NCBI RefSeq assembly: GCF_029714945.1
Contig: NZ_CP121634.1
Span: 6,345,001 to 6,409,000 of the forward strand
Origin: Bradyrhizobium sp. CIAT3101
GTDB taxonomy: Bacteria; Pseudomonadota; Alphaproteobacteria; Rhizobiales; Xanthobacteraceae
Length of the DNA: 64,000 nt
Reading direction: 5' to 3'
Made by a program: the position numbers and the translations under genes. The notes beneath the pieces are model-generated. The model saw nothing but the letters and a program-made list of their open reading frames with translations, did not search any database and had not been told where the DNA came from. Shown here piece by piece: positions 50,867 through 61,693 of the stretch; the stretch's first letter is position 1; every line of letters begins with the position of its first letter.

Positions 50867-52501
50867 TCAATTCCCTCGTGCAAAGCGCGCGAGCATCCCG
50901 TCGAACGCGACCTTGATGCTGCGGATATAGGGGTCCTTGTAAGGAAATTCCGGATTCTGGTCGTGCACCAGCATGGAGGCATTGACCTCGAACACGACGA
51001 GATCGCCGTCCCGGTCGAGACCGCAATCGATGCCGAAATAGTCGAGACCGATGCGATCGCGAATGACTCGCAACGCCTGATAATGGGCCGTACCGAAGAC
51101 CTGCCCGGGCGCGCGCAGGAAACGCTCCTCCTCGTCCTGCATCCAGGCGTGATGCCCCATGTCGGTGGCATCGCGATGGAGCTTCCAGTCGTCTCCGATC
51201 GCCAGATGATAAGGCAGGATCTCCTCGCCGATGAACAAGAACCGGTATTTGCGAAAGAAGCCGTCGGCGGAGCGATAGTCGATATAATCGATGACGTAGC
51301 GGTCATGGTCGGCATGGGCCGCAAGGAACGCGGCCAGCGCCGCGGCGTCCTCGAGCTTCTCGAAGACGTCGCCGCCATGCATGCCGGCCTGGCGCGCCAG
51401 CAGCGGAAAGACAAGCGCGAGGCCGTCGGGAAGCTCCTCGCCGGCCGCAATGCGGATCGTGCGCGGCACCCGGCAGCCCTCGACGTCGGTGAGTGCCAGC
51501 GCGGTCGCATCGCGCGTGGTGTTCTGGATCTTTGCGGGATCGTTGACGATCGGCTTGCCGAGGCTGCGTGCAATCGCGGTGGCGAGCGGAAGCACCTCCG
51601 CGCCCTGGTCGGCGTCGGAGACGAGGTTGACCACGACGTCAGCCTCGCGCGCGAGCAGCGCAAGATCAGGCTGGCTGCCGGGCAGCAGCGACAGGATGCT
51701 GGTCTGGTAGGCGCAGTCCTTGAAGAGGAATTCGACCGGCGTGTTGCCGACGAAGGGCGCAAACAGCGCCAGCGCCCGAAACGCCGGCGGCGATGTGGTG
51801 GCGGGCCTGCGCAGGATCGGATGCATCTGCGCGGCAAGGGCGTAGGCAGCCTGCGCCGCGGCCTGCTCGCCCCGCGCCTGACGGATCGCCCCGACCCAGT
51901 AGAAATTCTCCGCCTGTCCGGGCGCGAGCGCCACGGCCCGCTCGAACTGCGCCACGGCCTCCTCCGTCTCGCCAAGCTCGAAGCAGACCTTGCCAAGCTG
52001 GCTGCGGAGGTCGGCATCCTCCGGTGTCTCCCCGAGCAATTCGAGCAGCAGCGTCCTCGCGATCGCGAATTGCCGCGTCGTCACCAGCGCCTGGACCAGA
52101 TTCGTGCGCGACGGCCGGTGGCCCGGGTTGCGCCGGAGCGCCTCGAGGTAAAGCGCGATCGCATCCTGTGTCTGCCCGCGGCGCTGATGCACGATGCCGA
52201 GATTGCACCAGCAGGCGACGAGATGCGGCGCGATACGCAAGGCCGCCTTGTAGTGCTCTCCCGCAGACGCGATATCGTCGCAGAGCATGAAGGCATTGGC
52301 GAGAGCGGCGTGAAGATCGGCCACACAATCGACGGCCACGCCGATCGACGCCGTGGCCGCACGCGCGAGCCCGACCTGAAAGACGGCGATCGCGTGCCTG
52401 ATCTCGCCACGCCGGTAGTGCTCGCGCCCGGCGCGCAGCATGTCGGAAACATCAGGCGTGCCGGTGGCAGGCGCTGCGAGAGCCATCGAAGGTGACGTCA
52501 T
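50867..52501 (-). CDS. TPR protein with C-terminal ATP-grasp-like domain
   Basis: A 544-residue protein. Tetratricopeptide repeats cover residues about 18-225 (for example ACWCNLGIVHQRRGQTQDAI). A pre-ATP-grasp region at 230-330 (ADVVVNLVSDADQGAEV, then KPIVNDPAKIQNTTRD) leads to a RimK/glutathione-synthetase-like ATP-grasp region with FGIDCGLDRDGDLVVFEVN near 500, the metal-binding acid-Asn motif. Such a domain would join a carboxylate to an amine with ATP. The gene overlaps the formyltransferase gene by four bases (ATGA). The substrate is unknown. Confidence 0.75.
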   Translation of the reverse strand: MTSPSMALAAPATGTPDVSDMLRAGREHYRRGEIRHAIAVFQVGLARAATASIGVAVDCVADLHAALANAFMLCDDIASAGEHYKAALRIAPHLVACWCNLGIVHQRRGQTQDAIALYLEALRRNPGHRPSRTNLVQALVTTRQFAIARTLLLELLGETPEDADLRSQLGKVCFELGETEEAVAQFERAVALAPGQAENFYWVGAIRQARGEQAAAQAAYALAAQMHPILRRPATTSPPAFRALALFAPFVGNTPVEFLFKDCAYQTSILSLLPGSQPDLALLAREADVVVNLVSDADQGAEVLPLATAIARSLGKPIVNDPAKIQNTTRDATALALTDVEGCRVPRTIRIAAGEELPDGLALVFPLLARQAGMHGGDVFEKLEDAAALAAFLAAHADHDRYVIDYIDYRSADGFFRKYRFLFIGEEILPYHLAIGDDWKLHRDATDMGHHAWMQDEEERFLRAPGQVFGTAHYQALRVIRDRIGLDYFGIDCGLDRDGDLVVFEVNASMLVHDQNPEFPYKDPYIRSIKVAFDGMLARFARGN

Positions 52502-53172
52502 GTGCTCTCCGGAGGTGACGCCGTGAAGGTGACACCATGCAAATTGATCGCCGGCGCGATGCCGTAATGATTGCCGCCGAAGGCGCGCATGCGGCGCCAC
52601 AGCTCATCCCTGGAAATGTCGAGCGGGATGTCACAGACCTGCCGATAGCTGCGGCGCGTATTGGTGCGGCCGCTCCAGGACAGCGCACACCGCGGCATCA
52701 GCGACGTCTCGCGCGCCAAAGGCTCCGCCCACACTTCGAACAATTGCAGCAAATGCGCATAGGCGAGCTCGCCGAGCCCCATGAGGGTGCAGGCCTGCGG
52801 AATCGGGAACGACACGACGTCGAGGATCGCACCGGAATCGACCCGTTCGGCCATGGCATGAAAGGTCACACCAAAGCTATCTGCGCGGTCATAGAGCGCG
52901 AAATGGGCCGGAGCCCAGCCCGGATAGTTCGGCGGCCCCGGATGAAAATTGTAGGCGCCATGGCCGAAGCGCGCGAGCAGGTCGGCCGGCACGATGACGC
53001 TCGACGCGAAGGCGACAAGCCGGGCCTTGCGGAGCGAAGCGGGCTCGAGCTTGCGAAGCCCGGCGATATCAGACACCGGCCAGATCGTCAGGTCCGGCCT
53101 GAAACTTCGCAGGATCCGCGACAGTGCCACCTGTTCGGCAGCGTCCGTCAGCAATGCAAGTCCCTCGACCAT
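52498..53172 (-). CDS. Formyltransferase-family protein
   Basis: A 224-residue protein with the formyltransferase N-terminal fold. The catalytic Asn and His are in GAYNFHPGPPNYPGWAPAH (near residue 75), and the Asp in MAERVDSGAILD. These are the three residues used by 10-formyltetrahydrofolate transferases such as Fmt and ArnA. There is no C-terminal Fmt tRNA-binding domain, so the substrate is probably a small amine or sugar amine. It shares a four-base overlap with the TPR/ATP-grasp gene downstream. Confidence 0.85.
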   Translation of the reverse strand: MVEGLALLTDAAEQVALSRILRSFRPDLTIWPVSDIAGLRKLEPASLRKARLVAFASSVIVPADLLARFGHGAYNFHPGPPNYPGWAPAHFALYDRADSFGVTFHAMAERVDSGAILDVVSFPIPQACTLMGLGELAYAHLLQLFEVWAEPLARETSLMPRCALSWSGRTNTRRSYRQVCDIPLDISRDELWRRMRAFGGNHYGIAPAINLHGVTFTASPPEST

Positions 53173-53332
53173 CGGCTCGGCTTCAGCAGCGTTAAAAGTG
53201 AGCCAATATGTCGCGGGGTAGCGTTAACAGCGTGTTAATGAACAGCCGTTCGTCACATCCAGGAAACATGGTGAAACAAATTTCCTGCACTTGGACGTAT
53301 TCGGTCACAAAAGGGAATCGGTGAAACTACGG

Positions 53333-54211
53333 TCACTCCACCAGCAGCACGTCCACGGCAACGCCGAGCTTCTGCTTCGGCGAGCCGACGATGATGCCGT
53401 CGACGGGGGACACATCGGAGAAGTCGCGAGCGACCGCCAGGACGATGTGATCGTTGGCGACCAGGAGATCGTTGGTCGGATCGAAGTCGATCCAGCCGAG
53501 CTCCGCCCCGCACCACAGCGACACCCAGGCATGCGTCGCGTCCGCGCCCTGCAGGCGCGGCTGGCCCGCCGGCGGAATGGTGCGCAAGTAGCCGCTGACA
53601 TAGGCGGCCGGCAAGCCAAGCCCGCGCAGCCCTGCGATCATCACATGAGCAAAGTCCTGGCAGACGCCGTGACGCTTGTCGAAGACCTCGTTGAGCGGCG
53701 TCGAAATCACGGTGGCCTTGGGGTCGTAGCGAAACTCGGTGCGGATGCGATGCATGAGGTCGACCGCACCGGCGAGAATGCCCGCGCCCGACGCAAAGCT
53801 CTCGGCCGCATAGGCACTGACCGGACGCAGCACCGGCACCAGCGGGCTCGCAAAGACATAACCGACCGGTGAGGACGGCCCGAGGCTCGTCGCCTCGAAC
53901 GCGATGTCGCGGATGCTCTCCCACGATGGGCTCGCGGCATCGCGCGCCGGCGGCTTCCGCTCGACGGAGATGCGCGAGCGCGAGTCGATGCGCAAATTGC
54001 GATGCGCGGCCTCGATCACGATGCTCTCGGTCAGCGTGCCGAAGAAGTCGCGGCGGACGTGGCGTTCGGACGGACGCGGACGGATCTCGACCTTGTGCGA
54101 GATCAGCTCCTGGCCGTTCCCGCTCTTTGGCTCGAGCCGCAGCGTGCAGCGGGCGAAGCTGACCGGGTTCTCATACTCGTAGGTGGTGACGTGCCTTATG
54201 TCGTAGATCAC
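53333..54211 (-). CDS. Transglutaminase-like protein (predicted peptidase or ligase)
   Basis: A 292-residue protein with the bacterial transglutaminase N-terminal beta domain (YDIRHVTTYEYENPV) and a papain-like core with the catalytic triad visible: Cys in RHGVCQDFAHV (near residue 175), His in ATHAWVSLWCG and Asp in GWIDFDPTND. It overlaps the ATP-grasp/alpha-E gene by four bases. Such proteins occur with CP-ATP-grasp and alpha-E proteins as a conserved neighbourhood of unknown substrate. Confidence 0.9.
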   Translation of the reverse strand: MIYDIRHVTTYEYENPVSFARCTLRLEPKSGNGQELISHKVEIRPRPSERHVRRDFFGTLTESIVIEAAHRNLRIDSRSRISVERKPPARDAASPSWESIRDIAFEATSLGPSSPVGYVFASPLVPVLRPVSAYAAESFASGAGILAGAVDLMHRIRTEFRYDPKATVISTPLNEVFDKRHGVCQDFAHVMIAGLRGLGLPAAYVSGYLRTIPPAGQPRLQGADATHAWVSLWCGAELGWIDFDPTNDLLVANDHIVLAVARDFSDVSPVDGIIVGSPKQKLGVAVDVLLVE

Positions 54212-56742
54212 GCCAGCCCCGTCAGCTTTTCCGGCCGGCTTGCGTTGGGGCCGTGCGGGAAATAATGCAGCCCGATCGCTTCGGCGAGGCTCAGCAGATC
54301 CTGCTCCAGCGCGAACAGGGTTTTGACCTCGAGCTTCTCGGCCTCGGCCGTGGCGAGCATCGACTGCACGGCCACCGCAAGCCGCTGCGGCTGCTCGATC
54401 AGGCCGTGCTCCTTCAGGCTTGGCAGTGCGGCGATATGCTCGTTCAGGGTCATCACCTGGAACGCGACCGATCGTGGATTGTAGCAGTCGAGCACAGCGA
54501 GATCGCGCACCGGTGCCAGGATCGGCGCCAGCAGATAGCGCGAGCGATAAGTGATCTGGGAATCCACCAGCGTCAACAGGATGTCGAGGTCCTCGTCGCC
54601 GGCCTCGTCATAGGCAAACTGCCGCGCGAAGCGCGCGGTGTTGATGGCGCGCTCGGTGCGGCGGCCGATATCGAGGAAGCGCCAGCCGGCGGCGCGGTTC
54701 ATGTTCTCCTGCGCAAGGCCTGCGAAGCTCGCAAGCTCCTGCAAGGTCAGTTCGGCCGCGCTCAGCACGCTGTCGTCGTCCTCGACCTCGTAGGAGAGCC
54801 GATCGGCCATCTCGGTGATGACCTGCCAGGCATCGGGCGACAGCCGCTCGCGCAACGAGGTCGCCGTGCGCAGCGCCGAACGCACCAGCGACAGCGCCGA
54901 ACCGAAACGGTCCGGGCTCTGCAAGGCTTCGGCGACGATGCGGCTTGGCGCCGCGCGCGAGGTCTGCGAGATCGCGCCCCAGGTCACCAGCAGGCGCTGG
55001 ATGCGTTCGGCCGATTGCAGCGAGGCCGCGGTGCCCTTGTTGGGTCCGCTCGGCGAGCCCAGCGCACGCACCAGCCGCAGCGTCGCTTCGGCGCGTTCGA
55101 GATAGCGGCCGAGCCAGAACAGATTGTCGGCGGCACGGCTCGGCAGCACGCCGGCGATGCGGCGGATCCGGACCTTGTCGGTCGCCGGTAGCAGCGACGC
55201 GGTCGAGACCTTCTTCTCCGAAACCACCCAGACGTCGGCCGCGCGGGCGCCGTCCCCCATCGACACCGCGCGCGCGTCCTGCTGCTCGGCGATCCGGCAG
55301 AAGCCGCCCGGCATGATGGCCCAGCCGTCCGGCGTTGCGGCTGCAAACACGCGCAACACGAAGGGACGCGGCGTGAGCTGCCCCTGCTCCCACACCGGCA
55401 TGGTCGAGAGACGCACCACCTCCTGGCCGACATAGTCCATGCCGCGCGCATTGATGGCGTCGACCAGGCGCTGATGGCCCGCGGCATCGAGCTCGCTTGC
55501 GAGCACCGGGCCATTGCTGTCAAAGCCGGGCACGCCGCGCCGGTAGGCACCTTCGATCGCGACCTCGTCGAGCCGCGACAACACCTCGTCGCGCGCCGAC
55601 TTCTGCCCGCACCACCAGGTGGCGATATGCGGCATCTTCAGCTCTTCGCCGAGCAGGCGACGGCTGAGCGCCGGCAGGAAACCGAGCAGCGCCCTCGCCT
55701 CCAGCACGCCGGAGCCCGGCATGTTGGCGACGACGACGCCGTCCTTGCGCAGCACGTCGATCAGGCCGGGCACGCCGAGATGCGAGGAGGCGTCGAGCTC
55801 GAGCGGATCGAGCGAGTTGGAATCGACGCGACGGAGCAGCACGTCGAGCCGCTTCAGCCCCGCGACGGTCCGGATGTGGATGCGATTGTCGCTGACGGCG
55901 AGATCGTCGCCCTCGACCAGCAGGAAGCCGAGATAGCGCGCCAGTGTCGCGTGCTCGAAATAGGTTTCGCTGAAACTGCCGGGCGTGAGCACGCCGATGC
56001 GCGGCTCGTCGCGATCGGCGCGCGCCCGAAGGCTGTCGCGGAACGCCTCGAAGAACGGCGCGACGCGCGGCACGTTCATCGACTTGTAGAGATCGGAGAA
56101 GGCGCGCGAGAGCACCAGGCGATTCTCCAGCGCATAGCCCGCGCCTGACGGCGCCTGCGTCCGATCGCCGAGCACCCACCAGCGGCCGTCGGGCCCGCGA
56201 CCGACGTCGGCGGCATAGAGCGAGAGGTAGCGCCCGCCCGGCGGCGGCACGCCACAGACGGGGCGGAGATATTCGGGGCTGCCGGCGATGGCGCCGGCGG
56301 GCAGCGCACCTTCCGCGACCAGCCGGCCCTCGCCATAGATGTCGCGCAGCACGAGCTCCAAGAGCTCGGCGCGCTGGGTGATGCCGGCGGAGAGCTGCTT
56401 CCAGTCGGCCTCGTCGATCAGCAGCGGCAGATGGCTGATCGACCAGGGCCGGTCGGCGGTTTCGCCGGGGGCACGGTAGGTGACGCCGGCCTCGCGCAGG
56501 TGGCGGTCGGCCATGCCGAAGCGCCGCTCGACCTCGTCGGGCGCTAATCCGCCGAAGGCATCGAAGAAGCGGCCCCAGACCGGGCGCGGGGCCCCGTCGG
56601 CCCCCAGGAATTCGTCGGGAATGCCGGGCAGGCGGCGATAGTCGCGGACCCATTGCGCGAGGCGGCGCTGGCCGTCGCGCTGGCTTTCGCGCTGTCCTGG
56701 CGCCTTACCCGCCTTGTCGTCCTGTGCCGCGCCCTCGCCCAT
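54208..56742 (-). CDS. Circularly permuted ATP-grasp and alpha-E domain fusion
   Basis: An 844-residue fusion of a CP-type-2 ATP-grasp (DUF404/DUF407-like, residues about 60-500: DIYGEGRLVAEGALPAG, WWVLGDRTQAPSGAGYALEN, the GVLTPGSFSETYFEH segment) with an alpha-E (DUF403) helical domain (about 525-844, starting PSRAADNLFWLGRYLERAEA). Where separate, the two are distinct genes. The predicted activity is ATP-driven peptide or amide-bond formation. It is 27 bases after the DUF2126 transglutaminase gene and overlaps the next transglutaminase. Confidence 0.92.
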   Translation of the reverse strand: MGEGAAQDDKAGKAPGQRESQRDGQRRLAQWVRDYRRLPGIPDEFLGADGAPRPVWGRFFDAFGGLAPDEVERRFGMADRHLREAGVTYRAPGETADRPWSISHLPLLIDEADWKQLSAGITQRAELLELVLRDIYGEGRLVAEGALPAGAIAGSPEYLRPVCGVPPPGGRYLSLYAADVGRGPDGRWWVLGDRTQAPSGAGYALENRLVLSRAFSDLYKSMNVPRVAPFFEAFRDSLRARADRDEPRIGVLTPGSFSETYFEHATLARYLGFLLVEGDDLAVSDNRIHIRTVAGLKRLDVLLRRVDSNSLDPLELDASSHLGVPGLIDVLRKDGVVVANMPGSGVLEARALLGFLPALSRRLLGEELKMPHIATWWCGQKSARDEVLSRLDEVAIEGAYRRGVPGFDSNGPVLASELDAAGHQRLVDAINARGMDYVGQEVVRLSTMPVWEQGQLTPRPFVLRVFAAATPDGWAIMPGGFCRIAEQQDARAVSMGDGARAADVWVVSEKKVSTASLLPATDKVRIRRIAGVLPSRAADNLFWLGRYLERAEATLRLVRALGSPSGPNKGTAASLQSAERIQRLLVTWGAISQTSRAAPSRIVAEALQSPDRFGSALSLVRSALRTATSLRERLSPDAWQVITEMADRLSYEVEDDDSVLSAAELTLQELASFAGLAQENMNRAAGWRFLDIGRRTERAINTARFARQFAYDEAGDEDLDILLTLVDSQITYRSRYLLAPILAPVRDLAVLDCYNPRSVAFQVMTLNEHIAALPSLKEHGLIEQPQRLAVAVQSMLATAEAEKLEVKTLFALEQDLLSLAEAIGLHYFPHGPNASRPEKLTGLA

Positions 56743-56769
56743 GCGCCTCTCCCTGCCCCTCCATCATAC

Positions 56770-59700
56770 TCATTGCAGAAGCGGGGTCCGCAAGTCGAGG
56801 GTCAGCGGAAATTCATTTGTGCGTTCCTCGGGCGGCGCTTGCATCGGCCCGGGCGTGTGACCGTGATCCTGGAAGCGCGCCAGCCGCCGCGCCTCGGCCT
56901 CGTAGGTGTTGACGGGCTTGGTGTCGTAGTTGCGGCCGCCGGGATGGGCGACGTGATAGACGCAGCCACCGAGCGAGCGGCCGTTCCAGGTGTCGATCAG
57001 GTCGAAGGTCAGCGGCGCGTGGACCGGGATGGTCGGGTGCAGGCCGGAGGCCGGCTGCCAGGCCTTGAAGCGGACGCCGGCCACGGCTTCTCCCGAGCGG
57101 CCGGTCGAGGTCATCGGCAGGCGGCGGCCGTTGCAGGTGATGATATGGCGGCCCTCGACGAAGCCCTCGGCCTTGACCTGGAGCCGTTCGACCGAGCTAT
57201 CGACATAGCGCACGGTACCGCCGGCCGAGCCCTCCTCGCCCAGCACGTGCCAGGGCTCCAGTGCCTGCCTCAGCTCCATCGTCACGCCGCCATGGTGGAC
57301 GCGACCGAAGGCGGGGAAGCGGAATTCGAGCTGGGCCAGATACCATTCCGGCTCAAAGGGATAGCCGGAGCTCTTGAGCTCTGAGAGCACGTCCTGAAAG
57401 TCTTCCCAGATGAAATGCGGCAGCATGAAGCGGTCATGCAGCGCGGTGCCCCAGCGCACGAACTTGCCCTGTTGCGGCTCGCGCCAGAATTTTGCGATCA
57501 GCGCGCGGATCAGGAGCTGCTGCGCCAGCGACATCCGCGGATCCGGCGGCATTTCGAGCGCGCGGAATTCGACGAGGCCGAGCCGGCCGGTCGGACCATC
57601 CGGCGAATAGAGCTTGTCGATGCAGATCTCGGCACGATGGGTGTTGCCGGTGATGTCGACGAGCAGATGCCGGAACAGACGATCGACCAGCCACAGCGGC
57701 GTCTGGTAGCCCGGCGGCGGGACGTGCGAGAGCGCGATTTCGAGCTCATAGATGCTGTCGTGGCGGGCCTCGTCGATGCGCGGCGCCTGGCTGGTTGGGC
57801 CGATGAAGAGGCCCGAAAAGAAATAGGACAGCGACGGATGCCGCTGCCAGTACAGCACCAGGCTCTTCAACAGATCGGGCCGGCGCAGGAACGGCGAATC
57901 CTGTGGGCTCGAGCCGCCGACGACGACGTGATTGCCGCCGCCGGTGCCGGTGTGGCGGCCGTCGACCAGGAAGCGGTTGGCGCCGAGGCGTATCTTGCCG
58001 GCATCCTCATAGAGCCCGACGGTGATGTCGACCGCCTCGCACCAATTCCTGGCCGGCTGAACGTTGACCTCGATCACGCCGGGGTCAGGCGTCACCTTGA
58101 TCACCTCGATGCGCGGATCGAACGGCGGCGCATAGCCTTCGACATGGACCTGGAGCTGCATCTCCTCCGCGGTGGCTTCGACCGCCGCGATCATTTCGAG
58201 ATAATCCTCGATGCGCTCGACCGGCGGCATGAAGGCGCAGATCACGCCGTCGCGGACCTCGATCGACAGCGCCGTGCGGACGGGGACGGACGTGTTGAGC
58301 TTCTCGGGCGAGACCCGCGGTGGCGCTTTCGGGCGCTCCGGGAGCGTGAATACCGGCAGCTTGCCGCGCGCCTCCATCGGATCCTGCTCGACGATGTAGG
58401 GATATTCGCCGGGCGGGACATAGCCGAGCGAGCCGATCGGCAAGCGCAGGCCGAGCGGTGAATCGCCCGGCATCAGGAACAGATGATTGCGCCTGAGTTG
58501 CCAGCGCTCGCTGCGCCAGCGCGGCGGCGCGTTCCAGCGCTGCACCGGCAGCACGTAGCCGCGTGGCTTGCGCAGGCCCTCATTGAACACGCGCGCCATG
58601 CGCGCGCGGTCCTCCGGATTGGACAATTTGGAGTCGGAGGGATCGACATTGACGGGAAGCTCGGCCTCTTTCAGCAGCCAGTATGCGGTGTCCTCATAGG
58701 CCGGAATGATGTAGCCGGGATCGAGCCCGAGCCGCGCCGCCGTGCCCTCCATGAAGTCCTCGGCGTCCTCGGTCATGGCGCGCTTGGGATTCTCGATCCT
58801 GGCGATGAGGTCGCCATTCTTCCAGATCGGCACGCCGTCCTTGCGCCAGTACAGACCGAACGCCCAGCGCGGCAGGCTCTCGCCCGGATACCATTTGCCC
58901 TGGCCGTAATGCAGCAGACCGCCGGGCGCGAAGCGATTGCGCAGACGACGGATCAGATCGTCGCCGAGCGCGCGCTTGGTCGGACCGACGGCTTCCGTAT
59001 TCCACTCCGCCGCTTCGAGATCATCCACGGACACAAAAGTCGGCTCGCCGCCCATGGTGAGCCGCACATCCTGCGCGGCGAGATCGCCGTCGACCTGCTC
59101 GCCGAGATCGTTGAGCCGCGTCCAGGATTCGTCGGAGAACGGTTTTGTAATGCGCGGCGCTTCGCGGATACGGCGGACGCTCATGTCGAAGGCGAATTCG
59201 ACCTCGGCAAAGCCGGCACCGCCGGAGATTGGAGCTGCCGAACGATAATGCGGCGTGGCGGCGACGGGGATGTGCCCCTCGCCTGCGAGCATGCCCGAGG
59301 TCGCGTCAAAACCGATCCAGCCCGCGCCCGGCAGATAGACCTCGGCCCAGGCGTGCAGATCAGTAAAATCGTTCTCGACTTCAGGCGGGCCCTCGATCGG
59401 GTCGATATCGGGACGGATCTGGATCAGATAGCCGGAGACGAAGCGCGCGGCGAGGCCGAGATGGCGGAAGGTCTGGATCAACAGCCAGGCGGAGTCGCGG
59501 CACGAGCCGGCGCAGGAGGCGAGCGTCTCCTCCGGCGTCTGCACGCCGGGCTCCATGCGGATGACGTAGTTGATCTTCTGTTGCAGCGCCCTGTTCAGGT
59601 CGACCAGGAAGTTGACCGTGTTCGGGGCTTCGCGCGGGATCGAGGCGAGATATTTTGCGAAAGCGGGCTCGGGCTTGATGGTCTCGAGATACGGCGCCAG

Positions 59701-60039
59701 TTCGGTCTTGAGATCCTTCGGGTATTCGAACGGAAAGCTGTCGGCGTAGGGCTCGACGAAGAAGTCGAACGGGTTGACCACGGTCATCTGCGTCGTGAAG
59801 TCGACCTCGAATTTCAGCTCGGTGGTCTTCTCCGGAAAGACGTAGCGCGCGAGCCAGTTGCCCTGCGGGTCCTGCTGCCAGTTGACGAAGTGATTGGCGG
59901 GGGTGACCTTGAGCGAATAGCTCAGGATCGGCGTGCGCGTGTGCGGCGCCGGCCGCAGGCGGATGGTCTGCGGTCCCAGATCGATCGGGCGGTCGTATTT
60001 GTAGTGCGTGACGTGGTGTAATGCGACGTAGATCGACAC
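56770..60039 (-). CDS. Large transglutaminase-like protein with DUF2126 domain
   Basis: A 1089-residue protein. Its N-terminal 290 residues are a transglutaminase-like domain with the triad: Cys in [19 protein letters not shown], His in [17 protein letters not shown], Asp in IGFDATSGM. The remaining 800 residues are the DUF2126 region (for example [17 protein letters not shown] and [12 protein letters not shown]). The GTG at 60039 fits the family start ([17 protein letters not shown]), with GGAG upstream. It is the first gene of a three-gene operon with the ATP-grasp/alpha-E and second transglutaminase. Confidence 0.92.
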   Translation of the reverse strand: MSIYVALHHVTHYKYDRPIDLGPQTIRLRPAPHTRTPILSYSLKVTPANHFVNWQQDPQGNWLARYVFPEKTTELKFEVDFTTQMTVVNPFDFFVEPYADSFPFEYPKDLKTELAPYLETIKPEPAFAKYLASIPREAPNTVNFLVDLNRALQQKINYVIRMEPGVQTPEETLASCAGSCRDSAWLLIQTFRHLGLAARFVSGYLIQIRPDIDPIEGPPEVENDFTDLHAWAEVYLPGAGWIGFDATSGMLAGEGHIPVAATPHYRSAAPISGGAGFAEVEFAFDMSVRRIREAPRITKPFSDESWTRLNDLGEQVDGDLAAQDVRLTMGGEPTFVSVDDLEAAEWNTEAVGPTKRALGDDLIRRLRNRFAPGGLLHYGQGKWYPGESLPRWAFGLYWRKDGVPIWKNGDLIARIENPKRAMTEDAEDFMEGTAARLGLDPGYIIPAYEDTAYWLLKEAELPVNVDPSDSKLSNPEDRARMARVFNEGLRKPRGYVLPVQRWNAPPRWRSERWQLRRNHLFLMPGDSPLGLRLPIGSLGYVPPGEYPYIVEQDPMEARGKLPVFTLPERPKAPPRVSPEKLNTSVPVRTALSIEVRDGVICAFMPPVERIEDYLEMIAAVEATAEEMQLQVHVEGYAPPFDPRIEVIKVTPDPGVIEVNVQPARNWCEAVDITVGLYEDAGKIRLGANRFLVDGRHTGTGGGNHVVVGGSSPQDSPFLRRPDLLKSLVLYWQRHPSLSYFFSGLFIGPTSQAPRIDEARHDSIYELEIALSHVPPPGYQTPLWLVDRLFRHLLVDITGNTHRAEICIDKLYSPDGPTGRLGLVEFRALEMPPDPRMSLAQQLLIRALIAKFWREPQQGKFVRWGTALHDRFMLPHFIWEDFQDVLSELKSSGYPFEPEWYLAQLEFRFPAFGRVHHGGVTMELRQALEPWHVLGEEGSAGGTVRYVDSSVERLQVKAEGFVEGRHIITCNGRRLPMTSTGRSGEAVAGVRFKAWQPASGLHPTIPVHAPLTFDLIDTWNGRSLGGCVYHVAHPGGRNYDTKPVNTYEAEARRLARFQDHGHTPGPMQAPPEERTNEFPLTLDLRTPLLQ

Positions 60040-60143
60040 GGGGTACGGTGCTCCAGCAGCTTTTTTGAGCAGAACACCGCTGGTGACCTCGATCAAGCAT
60101 TAACAACGGGCAGACCGTGCCTACGGCACGGGCTGCTCGCGCA

Positions 60144-61667
60144 TTACATCGTCGCGCCAAGCACCCAGGGCGCGAACTCGGCGCCGCCGAAATCGAAGCT
60201 TTCGCTCTTGGTCGGCTGGCCGGACGCGGTCTTGAGGATGAGATCGAAGATGCGCTGGCCGCACTCCTGCACGCTCTCCTCGCCTTCGAGGATGGTGCCG
60301 CAATTGACGTCCATGTCCTCTTCCATGCGCTTGTACATGGGCGTGTTGGTCGCGAGCTTGATCGAGGGCGCGGGCTTGCAGCCGAACACGCTGCCGCGGC
60401 CGGTGGTGAAGCAGACGAGATTGGCGCCGCCGGCGACCTGGCCGGTGGCGGCGACCGGATCGTAGCCGGGCGTATCCATGAACACGAAGCCGCGCTTGGT
60501 CACGGGCTCCGCGTAGCGCAGCACGTCGACCAGATTGGTGGTACCGGCCTTGGCCATCGCGCCGAGCGACTTCTCCAGGATGGTGGTGAGACCGCCGGCC
60601 TTGTTGCCGGGGCTGGGATTGGCGTTCATCTCGGCGCCTTCGCGCTCGGTGTACTCGTCCCACCAGCGCATCAGATCGACCAGCTTCTCGCCGACCTCGC
60701 GGCTGACGGCGCGACGCGTCAACAGATGCTCGGCGCCGTAGGTCTCGGGCGTCTCCGACAGGATGACGGTGCCGCCGTGACGCACGATGAGATCGCTGGC
60801 CGCACCGAGCGCCGGGTTGGCCGACACGCCGGAATAGCCGTCGGAGCCGCCGCATTGCAGCGCCACGGTGAGCTCGCTCACCGGCACGGACTCGCGCTTG
60901 ACCTTGTTGGAGTCGGCGAGCGCCTCGCGCACGAAGGCGATGCCGGCTTCCACGGTCTTGCGGGTGCCGCCGACTTCCTGAATGTCCATCGCGCGCAGGC
61001 GGCCGGCGAGCTTCTGCTCTTCCATCAAGCCGCCGATCTGGTTCACCTCGCAACCGAGGCCGAGCACGATGACGTGGGAGAAGTTGACGTGCCGCGCATA
61101 ACCGCCGAGCGTGCGGCGGAGCAGCGCGAGCGGCTCGTTCTGGGTCATGCCGCAGCCGGTCTTGTGGGTCAGCGCGACGACGCCATCGACATTGGGGAAT
61201 TCGGCCAGCGGGTTGTCGCCGGTAAAGGGATTCTTCTTGAAGACGTCGGCAACGAGACCCGCGACATGGGCGCTGCAATTCACCGAGGTGAGGATGCCGA
61301 TATAGTTGCGCGTGGCGACGCGGCCGTCCGGGCGGCGGATGCCCTCGAAGGTCGCCGGCAGGTCGAAGTTCGGCGTCGGCTTGACGTCGGCGCAATAGGC
61401 GTAGTCCTTGGCGAAATCGCCCATGCCGATGTTCTGGACGTGCACGTGCTGGCCCGGCGCGATGGCTTGGGTGGCAAAGCCGATGATCTGGCCGTAGCGG
61501 ATCACAGGCTCGCCCACCGCGATCGGCTTGATCGCGACCTTGTGGCCGGAGGGAATGCGCTCGACGGTGGTGACGCCGTCGGCGACCACGGTCCCCGGCG
61601 GCAGGCTCGCGCGCGCGATCAGCACGCCATCAGCGGGATGCAGGCGGATGACGGGGCTGATGGTCAT
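60144..61667 (-). CDS. UxaA/GarD-family hydro-lyase (sugar acid dehydratase)
   Basis: A 507-residue dehydratase of the altronate/galactarate dehydratase family. It has the N-terminal SAF-like domain (ADGVTTVERIPSGHKVAIKP near residue 35) and the conserved middle GILTSVNCSAHVAG, ALTHKTGCGMTQNEPL and LQCGGSDGYSGVSANPALG, which includes a cysteine of the family metal site. Length is close to UxaA and GarD. It precedes an HpcH/HpaI aldolase, so a galactarate-type route (GarD-GarL) is the best inference. Confidence 0.88.
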   Translation of the reverse strand: MTISPVIRLHPADGVLIARASLPPGTVVADGVTTVERIPSGHKVAIKPIAVGEPVIRYGQIIGFATQAIAPGQHVHVQNIGMGDFAKDYAYCADVKPTPNFDLPATFEGIRRPDGRVATRNYIGILTSVNCSAHVAGLVADVFKKNPFTGDNPLAEFPNVDGVVALTHKTGCGMTQNEPLALLRRTLGGYARHVNFSHVIVLGLGCEVNQIGGLMEEQKLAGRLRAMDIQEVGGTRKTVEAGIAFVREALADSNKVKRESVPVSELTVALQCGGSDGYSGVSANPALGAASDLIVRHGGTVILSETPETYGAEHLLTRRAVSREVGEKLVDLMRWWDEYTEREGAEMNANPSPGNKAGGLTTILEKSLGAMAKAGTTNLVDVLRYAEPVTKRGFVFMDTPGYDPVAATGQVAGGANLVCFTTGRGSVFGCKPAPSIKLATNTPMYKRMEEDMDVNCGTILEGEESVQECGQRIFDLILKTASGQPTKSESFDFGGAEFAPWVLGATM

Positions 61668-61693
61668 GGGAGTCTCCTTGGGTCTCTTACTTC

